A stretch of DNA of 52,603 nt from a virus. Shown one piece after another: positions 23,101 through 33,000 of the stretch. The position numbers were made by a program, and so were the translations under genes. The notes under the pieces are model-generated. The model ran no database searches, was not told where the DNA came from, and saw only the letters and a program-made list of their open reading frames with translations. The stretch covers positions 1-52,603 of the IMG/VR virus record IMGVR_UViG_3300048121_000820; one strand, written 5' to 3'. Position 1 is the first letter of the stretch. Each line of letters opens with the position of its first letter.

Positions 23101-25839
23101 GGGTTTATATGAATTTATATCAAATTTAAAAGTATTTGTGGTTGAATTATAGCCAGCCTTGTCTCCGTTTAATAATGGCTTATCTGTTATTTCTAATTTT
23201 AACTTCTTACCGTTAGCAACACCACTTTTAACTAAATTTTCAAATTGTCTATTTATATTTCTTTGCGCTGCTGCAATATTACCTTGAACCTTAGCTATAG
23301 TATTTTCGGCTTCTCTAATATCAGACCTTGTTGCTTCTTTAAATCCTACAAGTTTTCCTTCTGCATTAAAATCTGGAACTTTATTTTCAGCTATTATTTT
23401 TCTAGCCTGATCCATTTGCGCTTTTTGAGATGCAATATCCTGCTTGTTAAATTCTCTTTCTGCTACAGCTATTTGGTTATCTAAAAAAGCTATTTTTCTT
23501 TTATTACCCTCTAGCTCTGCTCCTTTGAACTCACCGTTATCAATTTTTTCTTGTAAGTTATCGATGTATCTTCTTTTAGCGGCTCTAGATTTAAGATCTA
23601 AAAAATTATTTTTAAAAAAACCATAGCTACCAATAATACCAAATACTGCAGAGTTTGTAAGCCATCTTTCAAAAACCTCATCAGTTGAGCCAAACTCTTC
23701 TTCCATAGAAGTTTCAAAAGCTTTTGTGTTAGCTACTTCTTTGTACATTGCTTCTGTTAATAAAGCAACTTCACTAGCTGTGGCTCCACCTACTCCACTT
23801 AATACAACTTTTTCTAATATAGCATTCGCCCTTGTGGAGGCAAACCTAAATGGAATTAAAAATCTAGCTGCTGCACCTCCAATATAAAACCCTGCTCCAC
23901 CGCCTGTTTGTGATTTACCGCCAGTAACAGCCTTAAACTTAGCTTCTTCAAGTAGTGCCCCTAAAACAAAGCCAGTAGCCTTTTTCGTAGATGAGGACGA
24001 TCTTAAAAGATTTTGTATAACAGCATTCATACCCGAAAGACCGGCAACTTTATTGGCAACAGCAAATTGTAATAAAGCAGGCGTAAATTCAGCAACCCCC
24101 TCTGTGACTGCCATAGCGCGACTTCTTTTAAAAGCTTCCAGTTCGTCTTTTTGCTCTTTATTATTAGGATCGTAAACACCTGAATCTATTAAAACGCTTT
24201 CCAGTTCATCAAGTTCTTTTCTTCTTGATGTACCAAAAGAAGCAACCGTTTTGTCTTCGCCTATAAAAGCAGACGATGTAGCTTCCAAAAATCTAGTAAC
24301 ACCACTGCCAAAGTTCATTCCTTCAGCAACACTAACAGGGTCAACATTGAGTAAATAAGCGGTCTCTAAGGCCTCTTCTTTTTTAGTTAATGCTGTTTTA
24401 TCCTTTGTCAAATAAAAGCGATCTCGCTTCATTTTTTGAATTGTATCCGCATCAAACACACCATTCATTCTAGATTGCTCACGACCCCCAGCCGTTATAT
24501 AGTCTTTTAGCGGTATATTATAACTGCCATCTTCGTTCTTTGTGTATTTTTTCCAAAAATCATTAGAATCATTATTCATAAACCAATCTTTAACAGGTTT
24601 GGTCTTGTATATTTTGTTTCTTTGTTTTTGGTAGTTTTGCTTTTTAATGTGGTGTTGAAAATATTCTTGCTCCAGTTTTTCTGTAGGAAGTGAACTGTAA
24701 TATTTTGCTAAACGAGTATCTTCCTCTGATAAGTCCACAACCTCATCAGATGGTAGCTCTGCTGCTGTTTTTGCATCAACGCGCCGACCAGTGGAAAGGT
24801 TCATGTATGATTTGTAATCTGAGTCAATGTTTTTTAATAAATCATTGTAGTTTTCTTGCAAGCTGTTATACTCGGTCAATAAGACTTCTTTTGCTTTCGG
24901 ATTTAAGTCTGGAGCCTTAAGAAGGTTTTGTAATTGAGCTTGTCTCTGCCTGCTTTTTGCGGCTATTTTTTTAACATCGCTCATTTCATTTATATCAGCA
25001 TTTATGCTGTTATTTAAAAATGTGCTATACTCGCCTTGTTCAATTAAAAAATCTTTTTCTTTTAGAGCCTCAAAACGCTCGTCTTCTTTCAAGTCTGCAA
25101 CCTGGTCATTAATCGCATTTTTAACAAATAAATCCATTTGCCTGTTAGAAGGCAGAGGTAGATTAGGATTTGCTTCTTCGTATAAGTCTTTAACGTTTTT
25201 TCTTACTGAGGCTTGAAATTCAGGATTTTCAGATAACTCTGATATATTTCTACCTCTTATAACGTCTTTGAATATAAGCCCTTCAGTTATCCCTGTGTCT
25301 GGGTTATTGTATACATCTTTAAATTCGGGTTTAACAAACCTTTGATTAAATTCCCCAAATTCTGTAAGATCTTGATTTAAAAAGTTTTCTAATGTTTGTT
25401 TAAAAGCTTTATTTGATTGTACCCGAACTTCTGTTCCTTTTTCCTTTGCCTTCTTCTCTGCTTTTATATCAGTTTGCGAAAAAGGTGTTTCAAGCGGAAC
25501 GTTATCTCCGGGTCTTACTTTAGGCTTATTTCTTTCTATATTTTTAATATCTATAGGATCTATAGGCTTTTTCTGGCGCTCTGGTTTAAAGTCAATGCCA
25601 AATTCGCTAAAGAATTTTTTATCCTCGTCAGAAATTTCTGGTAATTCCGAAGAACCATTTTCCAAGCTGGAGACCGTATCGTTTTCCGGCACTACATTTG
25701 TCTCCGCATTTGCAGGGCCTATTGCTTTTTTTTCTTCAATAAATTCAGCGCCTTTGGCATCTTCAGAAGCTAAAAACAGCTCCATATCCTTAGAGCCTAC
25801 CACAACGTATTTACCGTTTTTTAGTTTGTACTTTGGCAT
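17179..25839 (-). CDS. Giant polyvalent virion protein with HAD-like domain (2886 aa)
   Basis: A single uninterrupted frame of 2886 residues, one sixth of the window. The N-terminal 550 residues are charged. At about 560-740 hydrophobic Gly/Ala-rich helices suggest membrane insertion. A decayed zincin-like site reads Q918-E-A-G-H922. A HAD phosphatase-like domain spans about 1980-2150: D1988-F-D1990-D-T1992, VLTARP and FYFADDAIKN (Asp-2123/2124). Residues 2425-2655 hold a hydrophobic/amphipathic domain like those ending large polyvalent phage proteins. It is probably packaged and ejected with DNA, like T7 gp16. Domain calls are by motif. Confidence 0.75.
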   Translation of the reverse strand: MPKYKLKNGKYVVVGSKDMELFLASEDAKGAEFIEEKKAIGPANAETNVVPENDTVSSLENGSSELPEISDEDKKFFSEFGIDFKPERQKKPIDPIDIKNIERNKPKVRPGDNVPLETPFSQTDIKAEKKAKEKGTEVRVQSNKAFKQTLENFLNQDLTEFGEFNQRFVKPEFKDVYNNPDTGITEGLIFKDVIRGRNISELSENPEFQASVRKNVKDLYEEANPNLPLPSNRQMDLFVKNAINDQVADLKEDERFEALKEKDFLIEQGEYSTFLNNSINADINEMSDVKKIAAKSRQRQAQLQNLLKAPDLNPKAKEVLLTEYNSLQENYNDLLKNIDSDYKSYMNLSTGRRVDAKTAAELPSDEVVDLSEEDTRLAKYYSSLPTEKLEQEYFQHHIKKQNYQKQRNKIYKTKPVKDWFMNNDSNDFWKKYTKNEDGSYNIPLKDYITAGGREQSRMNGVFDADTIQKMKRDRFYLTKDKTALTKKEEALETAYLLNVDPVSVAEGMNFGSGVTRFLEATSSAFIGEDKTVASFGTSRRKELDELESVLIDSGVYDPNNKEQKDELEAFKRSRAMAVTEGVAEFTPALLQFAVANKVAGLSGMNAVIQNLLRSSSSTKKATGFVLGALLEEAKFKAVTGGKSQTGGGAGFYIGGAAARFLIPFRFASTRANAILEKVVLSGVGGATASEVALLTEAMYKEVANTKAFETSMEEEFGSTDEVFERWLTNSAVFGIIGSYGFFKNNFLDLKSRAAKRRYIDNLQEKIDNGEFKGAELEGNKRKIAFLDNQIAVAEREFNKQDIASQKAQMDQARKIIAENKVPDFNAEGKLVGFKEATRSDIREAENTIAKVQGNIAAAQRNINRQFENLVKSGVANGKKLKLEITDKPLLNGDKAGYNSTTNTFKFDINSYKPGVFAQEAGHFFMDMAFKNDPLIAKQFKEKIKSDVEGRFNSIGQEFTLPNKPGEKFTFEEAINEAYGKNRPTEEYVMNVVEFLQAPRNREILLQSGVLQSLKRNIITAGQNIGLQYGNKKDFTTGDQVLEFLFSLGKVAEGGNSSAIKKKFDAFKNIVIDGNKLLNKQTGQELKTDKEVEKDLSSKEINPAEKKDIFSKATKAYEEIINSGGSVEQAGVMVGYEFQPLVKAKIKSYMDRNGLNNIPEETINDIVSDVSLGTGKGSQNIPGLVKSYKESGEASLTSYVFGQLNNKILGVLKLPQYKDIFNTVSIDKDPAKAANIAESEGLGGAPSGFVDISSPVKNTRLADQQAETRMGVDQQFKDAAEKIGDLGLMGTKLSDLDAKSRGTIGDAKVAMLESNKARVTTGGKTEVIRARSPKDVQKNLGVAEKYKKFPTAINEITEIAKNKLVPEFERQFKLKDNYTPTPEYENFIERSFPLFKNYISQSAINKRFAPFKEAVIDKATGKQAREKTAAGNPIFAKKNITPEEWKEYFIGDGKMRIDGKRRSLFEALSTEIGFDKVMLKLTNESMRKQIESRQEDLGVDLVENYVALVSKSIDRGINTELNSKVIEAVKKGGGRFENVFFDKNGNFRPIDEIEKLKGGPEGLRLIEEQAMADSRASTEYIKQEGRVNEDLIAKLKARNVDGAELYKNIRSSSPESIEKFKSHIKDIVSYLPKEALDLTSAKSSRTDGGIIAAIMSWTSREVKATGEKLNRESFVDLFSKDFGKNQLPENVKKLWNEAIELAENNNLKGKGITITNKSRKFYEEASEISADKTLNELQQKEKISNLEGKQEAITDIKVKEKILDALLATIGEIGSKLEGAELKSFSQSVGKMLLNNDGTGIRKFSSEKYIELNSFDKSKNEHLMSKAEFGAEVIDALLKGELNIEKIKEITSQYNSVIGSKKGQEIADGMLGTTIENAARLKMIASKIVNGKISNAEISALKDFYNWTTGETAYSEMVKEYAEKAKNSIIKAEKGTIKENNKVALESELLNVTENTTTESFASKTITFGKAFENAKDPNKKRKGISVFDFDDTLARTKSNVLYTMPNGKTGKLNATEFAKKSEALEAAGAKFDFSEFSKVVQGKLGPLFSEAQKKAGKFTTKDVFVLTARPANSAKAIREFLKSEGLDIPLENIVGLGDGAPKAKSEWMVGKVAEGYNDFYFADDAIKNVKAVKTALDLFDVKSDVQQAIMSSKQINLSGELNKMIERKKGIPARKKVSAAQATNLGRKKGKFDLFLPPNAEDFAGMLYKFYGKGEQGNKDMALMKKVLLEPFNRAENAISSYRQNLGNDFKALEKQIGNIDAKMGKEAKLNLKEAGFNADQAVRVSIWKSLKYDIPGIKKSEINLLNKIVKNDPRLSAYAKGILGITKTKESYPKPSESWFSSNIRYDLFKHSNEGARAEFLKEWVENVDAMFTQDNLNKIEAAYGKGYVDNLQQIIARMKSGKSRPENLSKEARAGLDYINGSVGVIMFLNSRSAILQTISAVNYLNWSDNNPIAVASTLKNPKQFAKTFVEIFNSDFLKQRRSGLEINVEEAEIAKAVERSKGKARYLYDALIKIGFTPTQLADSFAIAAGGTPFLINRTKTYSKAGLSPEAAKKKAFEDFRSLSEENQQSSRQDRVSNLQTGVLGRLLFAFNNTPMQMTRLFKKRSLDLINRRGDAKTNISGMVYYGLVQSIIFYAMQQARFLDMFGGDDEEVSQEEKEFNQKNRDKRNARLLNSTLDGFLNGAGLPGKILTTGKNALAEYYREKPKGYRAEYADVINEELGISPPLSSKVKKQSSAFKTFRYYSTKKGKEELEQYGKYALDNPMLMARAKIFSSITNVPTDRILSKIDNLKLALTDGTIEPTKRLALAAGWDKWSLGFYDDVFVPAEEKKAQTKKNRAEGRKKAKVTRERNKKRKQDSLINVRSKMTTEQVIEDLRNELNKK

Positions 25840-25853
25840 ATTATTTTATTTTA

Positions 25854-27503
25854 TTAATAATTTTTTGGTAAAAAATCTTTATTTCCTCTTACAGAAGCTA
25901 AAACCTCAGCGGCAAATCTTGGATCGCTTTCTACTGCTCTAATGAAATTATCAAAATCTCTTTTATCTTTAGGTGATTGACCAAGTTTTTTGTAGTCTTT
26001 ACCCGGAACAAACTTAAAGTCATTGCCGCTCTGCTTAAATCTACCAAGATCTCCAGTTTGGCTCATTCCAAGAAATTTAGCATCAACTACAACATCATTT
26101 CCCTCTGCTCTTACTCCAGTTACTGTAATACCGCTTTTTTTAGAAGATATAGGTTTGCCGTCTCTCAATATATTTGCCTTGTTGCCGCCAGAAGACCCTT
26201 GTATTGTCATTCTATTAAGACTACTGCGGTCTACATTTTTAAAAGTAGGCGTTTTTGCGGTATTTTTATTGGCCGCTATAGTTGGCTGAGCACCACCAGG
26301 AGACCAAGTAGCGGGATTTTCTGCGCTGGACCCAGCTTCTCCAGCAGGAACAATCTCTGCTCCTTCTAAAATATCTCCAGAACCTTCGCCTAGGATCTCT
26401 AATCTTAGCTCCTCTTCACTAATAGGACCGCGGGTAACCTCCTTTTTTGTTTTAGAGTCTACACCATAATATGTATATGTACCATCTTTCATAGCTTGTA
26501 TTGTGTAATCAACTTTTCCTCGGCCGCCTTTTCTAGTCGGCTTAGGGTCATTAGACCCACTAAATCCTTCTATGGTGATCCTTTCACCATCTTCCAAAGC
26601 GGTTATTTGATCAAAATAAGATTGTCTTTGATCTAACGGTATACCAGTATTGGATCCCATTACATATCCATCTTTTGTTTTTTTGTTAGGGTCTGAACCT
26701 GAATCTGAACCTGAGCCGCTAGGCGTAAAAAATGAATCATTTATTTCTGTTCCTGCGTTACCTATAGTTTGTATTATAAATGACTTTAGCTGCCCTATGT
26801 TCTCTGGATTTGTTAAATCTTCTGGTATTTCTAAATTATCAAGACCAGGCAGTAAGTCGTCACTTATCATCGATAATATATCACTTCTGCTTGCCTCATT
26901 TATAGTAGTGGCTATTTTATTTTTAAATAGACCCATCTGAGCATCTGAGAGGCCTTTTTTGGAATCTGCTATTTTTCCTATATCGGAAAGCAGCGAATTA
27001 GCAGTATCGTAAGATTTTAAAGAATAATCCGCTAATTGAGTATAAGGTTTAAATTCACCTAAACCATCTTCAAACATTAAATTACCGTAGTCGTCTATTT
27101 CCATGTTAGACTTACCGGAATAAATATTAACTAGGGGCATAGTAGACCCATCCGCATAATTCGCTTTTGAAATTCTGCCCTCATTAAAATCGTCCAAAAA
27201 TTGCTTTTGGTTTTTTTCAATAGCCTTTTGCTGGGTTGCTAAATTTTCCAAATTATTTCTAACACCATTCATTTCTCTTACATTGTCTAAATATGCAGGA
27301 TCTGTAGGCTTAAGACCTTTATTAGTTGCTCTAAAAGCAGCGTTAGAATAAATATCTGCTTGACGCTGTACATACTCTCTTTGCTTTCTTTGTTGCTCAG
27401 GCGTTAGACCTGCTTTAACAGCTCCACTTTCCGCAACAGCCAAAAACTCGCCCACTTTATCGCGATCGGTTTGTACTAGTTTATTTATATAGTCTTTATT
27501 CAT
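25854..27503 (-). CDS. Internal virion protein candidate (549 aa)
   Basis: A 549-residue soluble protein. The first 130 residues are Gln/Lys/Arg-rich helices. The middle is acidic and helical, with a Gly/Ser/Asp-rich linker (about residues 268-280). The C-terminal third has beta segments and more Gly/Ser linkers. No catalytic motif is visible. It sits between the Gln-rich protein and the giant polyvalent protein, the same position as the T7 internal core protein gp15, so an ejected core role is inferred from context. Confidence 0.55.
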   Translation of the reverse strand: MNKDYINKLVQTDRDKVGEFLAVAESGAVKAGLTPEQQRKQREYVQRQADIYSNAAFRATNKGLKPTDPAYLDNVREMNGVRNNLENLATQQKAIEKNQKQFLDDFNEGRISKANYADGSTMPLVNIYSGKSNMEIDDYGNLMFEDGLGEFKPYTQLADYSLKSYDTANSLLSDIGKIADSKKGLSDAQMGLFKNKIATTINEASRSDILSMISDDLLPGLDNLEIPEDLTNPENIGQLKSFIIQTIGNAGTEINDSFFTPSGSGSDSGSDPNKKTKDGYVMGSNTGIPLDQRQSYFDQITALEDGERITIEGFSGSNDPKPTRKGGRGKVDYTIQAMKDGTYTYYGVDSKTKKEVTRGPISEEELRLEILGEGSGDILEGAEIVPAGEAGSSAENPATWSPGGAQPTIAANKNTAKTPTFKNVDRSSLNRMTIQGSSGGNKANILRDGKPISSKKSGITVTGVRAEGNDVVVDAKFLGMSQTGDLGRFKQSGNDFKFVPGKDYKKLGQSPKDKRDFDNFIRAVESDPRFAAEVLASVRGNKDFLPKNY

Positions 27504-27518
27504 TTTAAAAATATTGTA

Positions 27519-28121
27519 TTATCCCATAATGCCCGAAGTAGCAAACCCACCGGCTAAGTTGCCAACGCCTCCTAGTATTCCTTGAGTTGCGGCGTTTCTT
27601 GCTTCATTAGCGGCTTGAACTCTTTGCCCTGACATACCCATTAAAGTAGAAACTTTATTAAGCTCTGCTTCTCTTGATTTTAATTCGCCAGCGGCCTCCA
27701 TTCTTTGTAGATTAGATTCTTGCTGCATTTGAGCCATTTGGTTTTGTCTTTCTTGTTGACCAATACTTACGCTAGCTCTTTCTGCGTTCATCGAAGATTG
27801 GTTTGCCATAGCCTGTGCTAAGGCAGCAATACCTGATCCACCTGCGGCACCTTGCATTCCAGACATAGTGTTAGCCAATGATTGTTGTTGTGCTCTATTA
27901 GCAAATTCAGCTTGTTGCTGATTCACTGTTAAGTCTTCGTAAACGTTTTCGAGTCCTGCATATACATTAGATGTGTCTAAATTTTCAAACTGCGCTTTTC
28001 TTCTTTGAAATTCTTGCTGAGCTCTTCTTTGCTCTCTTTTCCTTTTGCCACTGCCTATAATCCCTCCGGCTATTCCCATTAAGCCTTGGACTCCAGACAT
28101 AACTGCTCCCATTGGTATCAT
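27519..28121 (-). CDS. Internal virion protein candidate, gp14-like (200 aa)
   Basis: A 200-residue protein with a short hydrophobic Gly/Met-rich N-terminus (MGAVMSGVQGLMGIAGGIIG), a long Gln/Ala/Arg-rich helical body and a Gly/Ala-rich hydrophobic C-terminus. This shape (membrane-seeking ends and a Gln-rich coiled centre) resembles T7 gp14-type ejection proteins, with which it also shares gene order. Two further Met codons (residues 4 and 8) could serve as starts. Confidence 0.6.
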   Translation of the reverse strand: MIPMGAVMSGVQGLMGIAGGIIGSGKRKREQRRAQQEFQRRKAQFENLDTSNVYAGLENVYEDLTVNQQQAEFANRAQQQSLANTMSGMQGAAGGSGIAALAQAMANQSSMNAERASVSIGQQERQNQMAQMQQESNLQRMEAAGELKSREAELNKVSTLMGMSGQRVQAANEARNAATQGILGGVGNLAGGFATSGIMG

Positions 28122-28154
28122 ATCTTTATTATTTTATTATTATATTATTACACA

Positions 28155-28478
28155 TTATTTACTGCTTTCAAATATTTCAGTACCCACAGAAAACAGCTCT
28201 GCATATTTTGTTGTATTATTTCTAAATTGAATTTCCGCGTAATAGCCCTTTAGTTGGCCCACGTGCCCAATGGGATCTTTCACATAAAACACAAAGTCTT
28301 GTGCCACAGGAGGTGCTACCCCAGCAGCCGCGTCTATAATTATTGTTGTTCCATTAATTGATGTTATAGGGCCCATCTGTATTTCTGTTCCTTCAGAAAT
28401 ATCGACGTACCAAGCTATATCTCCTGTTTGAATATTGACAGGAAGCGGATTTGAAAATGTTAGTGTTATATCTGGCAT
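28155..28478 (-). CDS. Conserved phage tail/virion protein (107 aa)
   Basis: A 107-residue beta-rich protein. The C-terminus GYYAEIQFRNN, then KAELFSVGTEIFESSK matches, from memory, a family of small proteins in marine phage tail modules. There are no membrane segments or catalytic residues. It starts at the last base of the upstream 516-residue gene. It is probably a minor tail or virion component. Confidence 0.65.
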   Translation of the reverse strand: MPDITLTFSNPLPVNIQTGDIAWYVDISEGTEIQMGPITSINGTTIIIDAAAGVAPPVAQDFVFYVKDPIGHVGQLKGYYAEIQFRNNTTKYAELFSVGTEIFESSK

Positions 28479-30028
28479 TATGGCGTATATGAAATTATGT
28501 TACTTAAATCTAAATCAAATGTTATACCTGCATCCCCTACATTTACAATTGCAATATCACATTTTAAATTAACAGTGGAGCTATTTACTAAAGTTACATT
28601 ACTATTAAAAACTTCTATTTTGTTACCATTATCTCTATAAAAATTTATTTGTTGATTATCTAAAACAGTTATAGCTGGTGAAATTGTTAATGCTGTAGAC
28701 GTATTAACACCAGAAACTGTAGATTCATACGGTGCCAATTCATCCAATAATGCAATCTTGTCACCCACAACTATCCCCGCTGTACTATCTAAAGTAAGTG
28801 AGGTTACATTTGTTTGGTTCCCATTAGCGGCAGTTATAATTTCATCTGTGTTTGTAAAATCCGAAGTTTCTATTTGTTTTATAACGGTGAACGTGCCTGT
28901 GCCGGTATAAGGTGAAAGATTATAATCTAATTTTATTAACCATATGCCAGAAGACTGCGTTAAATTTGTAAAAGGATTTTGAGTCAAAGCCGCTATTTCT
29001 GTGCGCGGATCGGTCGACGGCCAACCAGAAACAGGGGTAGGAACATTATTTACTTTACCTACTATAATTTGAACTTCATTTAATTGACTAACGGTAAAAG
29101 GGTTAGGCAATGGTATATTAGCAACATTTGACCCTGTTAGCTCTATAGTATACAGTCTATTGGGTTGCCCTTTTGTTAACGCCGGGAATGATACATCTTG
29201 CTCAAATCTTCCGTTTGCATCAAGAGGCTGATTGTTTATAATTGTTGTTGTTGTTGTACCGTCATTTAATGTAGCGCTGAAAGTTGTTGAGGGAGTTCCT
29301 AAAACCACTAAAGATCTAATTTCAGCATCATTGCCCAATACGGAAGTATTAAAGGTATATCCTGTTATTTTTGGCAAAGGATTATAAATTAAATTTGTTT
29401 TAGGTACTACTATATCAATATGATCTCCTGAAATATCAGCGGAGGGATATATGTAATTAACATCGTAAGTTATATTTGTTAATCTATTTTGCGAATCAAA
29501 AATTGGAGTTTGGATTATATTATAGTTGGATTGATTTCCTTGCGTTACATTTATTGAAGGTAGCCCATTATTAGCCCACGCAAAACCTGTTGCGGCGTTA
29601 TATGTTCTTGTAAAAAGCAATTCATTATTCCCTACATTACCACTGTTAGAATAAGTAGTATCTGTCTCGCTACTATCTCCTGTAACATCAGCCCCTACAA
29701 CTGCTGTAACTGTTCCCCCTATTGTTATTTCGTTAACAACACCTTGGCCCACAATACACAAAGGTATTGTAACGTTAGCGGATGGCATAGTTACAGTAGG
29801 TAAAAAAGTAGTTGTACATATAACATTAGTTCCGCTTTGCGTAAACGTTACACTTTGTACATATGCATTAGAAAACGAAGGGTCTAAACTAAAGTCAGAT
29901 GCTGTAACAGTATGCCCAGACAATGGGGATATTGTTATTATAGCGCTTGTAACTTGATCGTTTATTACAGTACCCTCTTGTATATTAAACACAGCGTTTG
30001 AAAAACTATAGTTATTTATTTCCGGCAT
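28478..30028 (-). CDS. Beta-rich tail/virion protein (516 aa)
   Basis: A 516-residue Ser/Thr/Asn-rich protein with almost continuous predicted beta structure and repeated short Ig-like or beta-sandwich patterns, and no cysteine-rich or enzyme motif. The N-terminus starts MPEINNYSF. It lies between the large nozzle/stabilisation protein and the small tail protein, so it is likely a tail or adhesin-type structural component. I do not recognise a named family. Confidence 0.6.
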   Translation of the reverse strand: MPEINNYSFSNAVFNIQEGTVINDQVTSAIITISPLSGHTVTASDFSLDPSFSNAYVQSVTFTQSGTNVICTTTFLPTVTMPSANVTIPLCIVGQGVVNEITIGGTVTAVVGADVTGDSSETDTTYSNSGNVGNNELLFTRTYNAATGFAWANNGLPSINVTQGNQSNYNIIQTPIFDSQNRLTNITYDVNYIYPSADISGDHIDIVVPKTNLIYNPLPKITGYTFNTSVLGNDAEIRSLVVLGTPSTTFSATLNDGTTTTTIINNQPLDANGRFEQDVSFPALTKGQPNRLYTIELTGSNVANIPLPNPFTVSQLNEVQIIVGKVNNVPTPVSGWPSTDPRTEIAALTQNPFTNLTQSSGIWLIKLDYNLSPYTGTGTFTVIKQIETSDFTNTDEIITAANGNQTNVTSLTLDSTAGIVVGDKIALLDELAPYESTVSGVNTSTALTISPAITVLDNQQINFYRDNGNKIEVFNSNVTLVNSSTVNLKCDIAIVNVGDAGITFDLDLSNIISYTP

Positions 30029-30037
30029 ATTATTATA

Positions 30038-33000
30038 TTAAGGTGCTACTGGAGTTATTGCGTTATATCTCATCCAGGAGGTTATTATTCCATTTGTTAT
30101 TTTTATTAATCGGTATTCATTTGGTATTGGAGTAGGGTCATTTGGATCTAGGGCAAGGTTAGGATCAACAGTAGAAGATCCTACCCACAAATACATTGCA
30201 TCAAAAGGCACAAATTCACATGGGTTACTTACGTGCTGCCCGTAGTTCCATATTTTAGTACCAACGTCAACCCCGTCAGATAAATTATATCTCCATTCTA
30301 CATTAACATTGCCTACAGGGCCTCCATTTGGATAATCAGTAAAGTTCTCTTCAATAACATATCTAGTGTTACCAAAGTTAGTATATCCTGACCAGTTTAC
30401 GCCACTATATATATCACTAGAATCAGGAGATCTAAACCAATAAAAATTAATTTCAGTATCAGGCATACAGTCGTCTTCACAGGCCGCTAATGTATTATAT
30501 TGTGTCCACGATGCTATTTGGCCGCTACTATCTAATATCATTACGTAATAAGTAGAAGGTGCAACTGTTGCATTATTAGCGTCTAGCCCAGCGTGATTCA
30601 CTGTTAAATCAGACATTTGTTGCCCAGCACCAACGAATAAATATGCGCCAGGCGTGGTGATAGGTTCGTTAGTTAAGCTATTATACATTTGCGTGCCAAC
30701 TTGCAGCCCCTGACTAGATAAATAAGAAAATGCAGTTGCATTATTTGAAACCAAAGTATAATTTTGAAAAAGAGGATCGTAGAACTCTTCGATTAAACAC
30801 TTAATATCTTGAGCAATAGTTTCATTTTCAATGTTTAACTCTATAGTCGGTTTAACACAATTCCATATATTTACAAAAGATTGTATTACATCAGGCACAG
30901 CTCCTCCGCTTCCGCTACAGCCTTCATCAATTGTAACAGTTAATATGTAATCCTGTGGGTCGCTATCTATGATATCAGGGTTACCAATTCCATCAGGTGT
31001 GTCGTCGCAGTCATTAAATATCTCCAACCCTTTTATGTAATTAAAATATTTACCCTCTTTCTTTTCAAATTCTTTAACTTCTCCTCCTTCGAGGTCAGTT
31101 TTAACAAAGTTTACATACCAACCTGGTTGCTTTTGTTGTATTGAAGTAGGTATTGCAGGTATAGCGTTTATTTCAGCTATTGAATACCATTCGGAATCAT
31201 GCAGATACTCAAATCTTCTTGATCTTGTTCCTGTGTAATTTACAGTGCTAAACCCTTTTACAGATTGAGGCCCATCGTTCATTAGAACATTGAAGGAGCT
31301 GTCATATTGTTGCCTATAAAAGTTGTTATATAGTATGTTTAGCCCGTGCTCATATATTCGGCCATCTTTAAAAGTGTAATAGATATTGTTTAAACTTATA
31401 CCACTTTCCGGTATAAATGACTTTCTCGAAGTCCAGCCGTCAACCATTTCTTTAAAAGAAACTGTAGTTTCGTTGCATTTAGTAAAAGCATTTATGTCAC
31501 ATTCCGGTGTTAATTGATATTGTTGACTAGGGCTAAGAATATTATTCCAATCCTGAGACAACCGGTCGAAAGTTATGTTATATAAGTCTTTTTCTTTATC
31601 AAAGCTGCCTATAAGCTTATTTGATACTTTTAAATTATCAGCGAAAAAGTCAGACATACCCTTTCCAGCTATATCCGTTACTCCGTCCATTGATAATCGT
31701 AAAACAGCTCCACGGTTTTTGTCTGTGAAATATATTCTATAATTATCCGCCGCAAAGCTTTCAGGGTTTTTGCTTATTCCAAACTCACCAAAAGTAGCAG
31801 GAACCATAGCTTGGCCTAAAACAGCATTATTACCGGTTAAATTAACATTGCCATCTGCATTAAATAAAGCATCTTTATTCGCTAATATTTTTACTATTTT
31901 GTCCTCACATAAAGCTAATAAATCTGTTTGTCTGGTATGTAGTTTTTGAATTGTACCATATGTTGGATTTAAATCTTTTGTTATAGGTTCTGCTTGTATA
32001 AATTGGTTGAGCCTATTTATACCGCTTGTAGAGTTAAATATTTGAGAAAATATTAAACCATTCCCCCTTCTTTCTTGAGCGTATGGCTCGTCAAGTGGAG
32101 CAGAAACCTTAGGGCCCTTATCTATTGTAAAAGCATTATAATCGTCTCTTATTCTATTAGATTCCACGCCCTGCCCATAAGAATAACAATTATAATAGCT
32201 ATTTAGCTCATGTGTGCTGTTATAATTCGCTATAGGTATTGCATCAGAAGCTTCGTAATATAAATCTAAATCAATAGCCTCTTTTGGTTCAGTTTCAAAA
32301 ATAGCTGGATTGTTTGATGTTAAAAGCTTATTATCGTCTTCTATTATTTCCTCTACAACTTGAATACCTGTAGGTAAAAAAGTTTCATTGTAGTTTTGAT
32401 CCATTGTATAATATGAGGTTTTACGCATATTAGTATGGACTTGTCTGGGGTCACCAACAATATCTGTATAACCCCTGTAGCTTTTCTTTCTTTCGTATGC
32501 AATAATTTTGTAAACATTATCACTTACCTCTCCGGTGCTAGAGATAAATCTTAATAAAACTCCGGTACCCCTAATATGATTATACTCAAAAGGACCAATC
32601 GTTGCTGAGTGTATATAATGATCGATGTCAAAATCATGTAAAGATACATTAGTACCACCACCATAAGGCCAGCCTGCGAAATTTAATGTAAACTTATTGG
32701 ACCCATTTGAAGGTCTTTTAGGCAAAAAAGGCGTTGTATGCCCATAGCCTCTACTATCTAGCCAGCCCATTTTTATACCACCGTTACCTGGGCTAATACC
32801 TGTAATTGAATTTACAACATTATGCTCAGCTCTAATCGCATATCGTGGTTGCAATGCCTCAAAAGACGCAACAATATTTGTATCAAAAGCAAAGTCTCTA
32901 TTTATTTTAGCAAAAAATCTACCCTCAAATTCTTGTTTATTTTCTACAACATTTTCTAGTATAGAAATGTCGATATTATCTCCAGGATTGTATGAAGACA

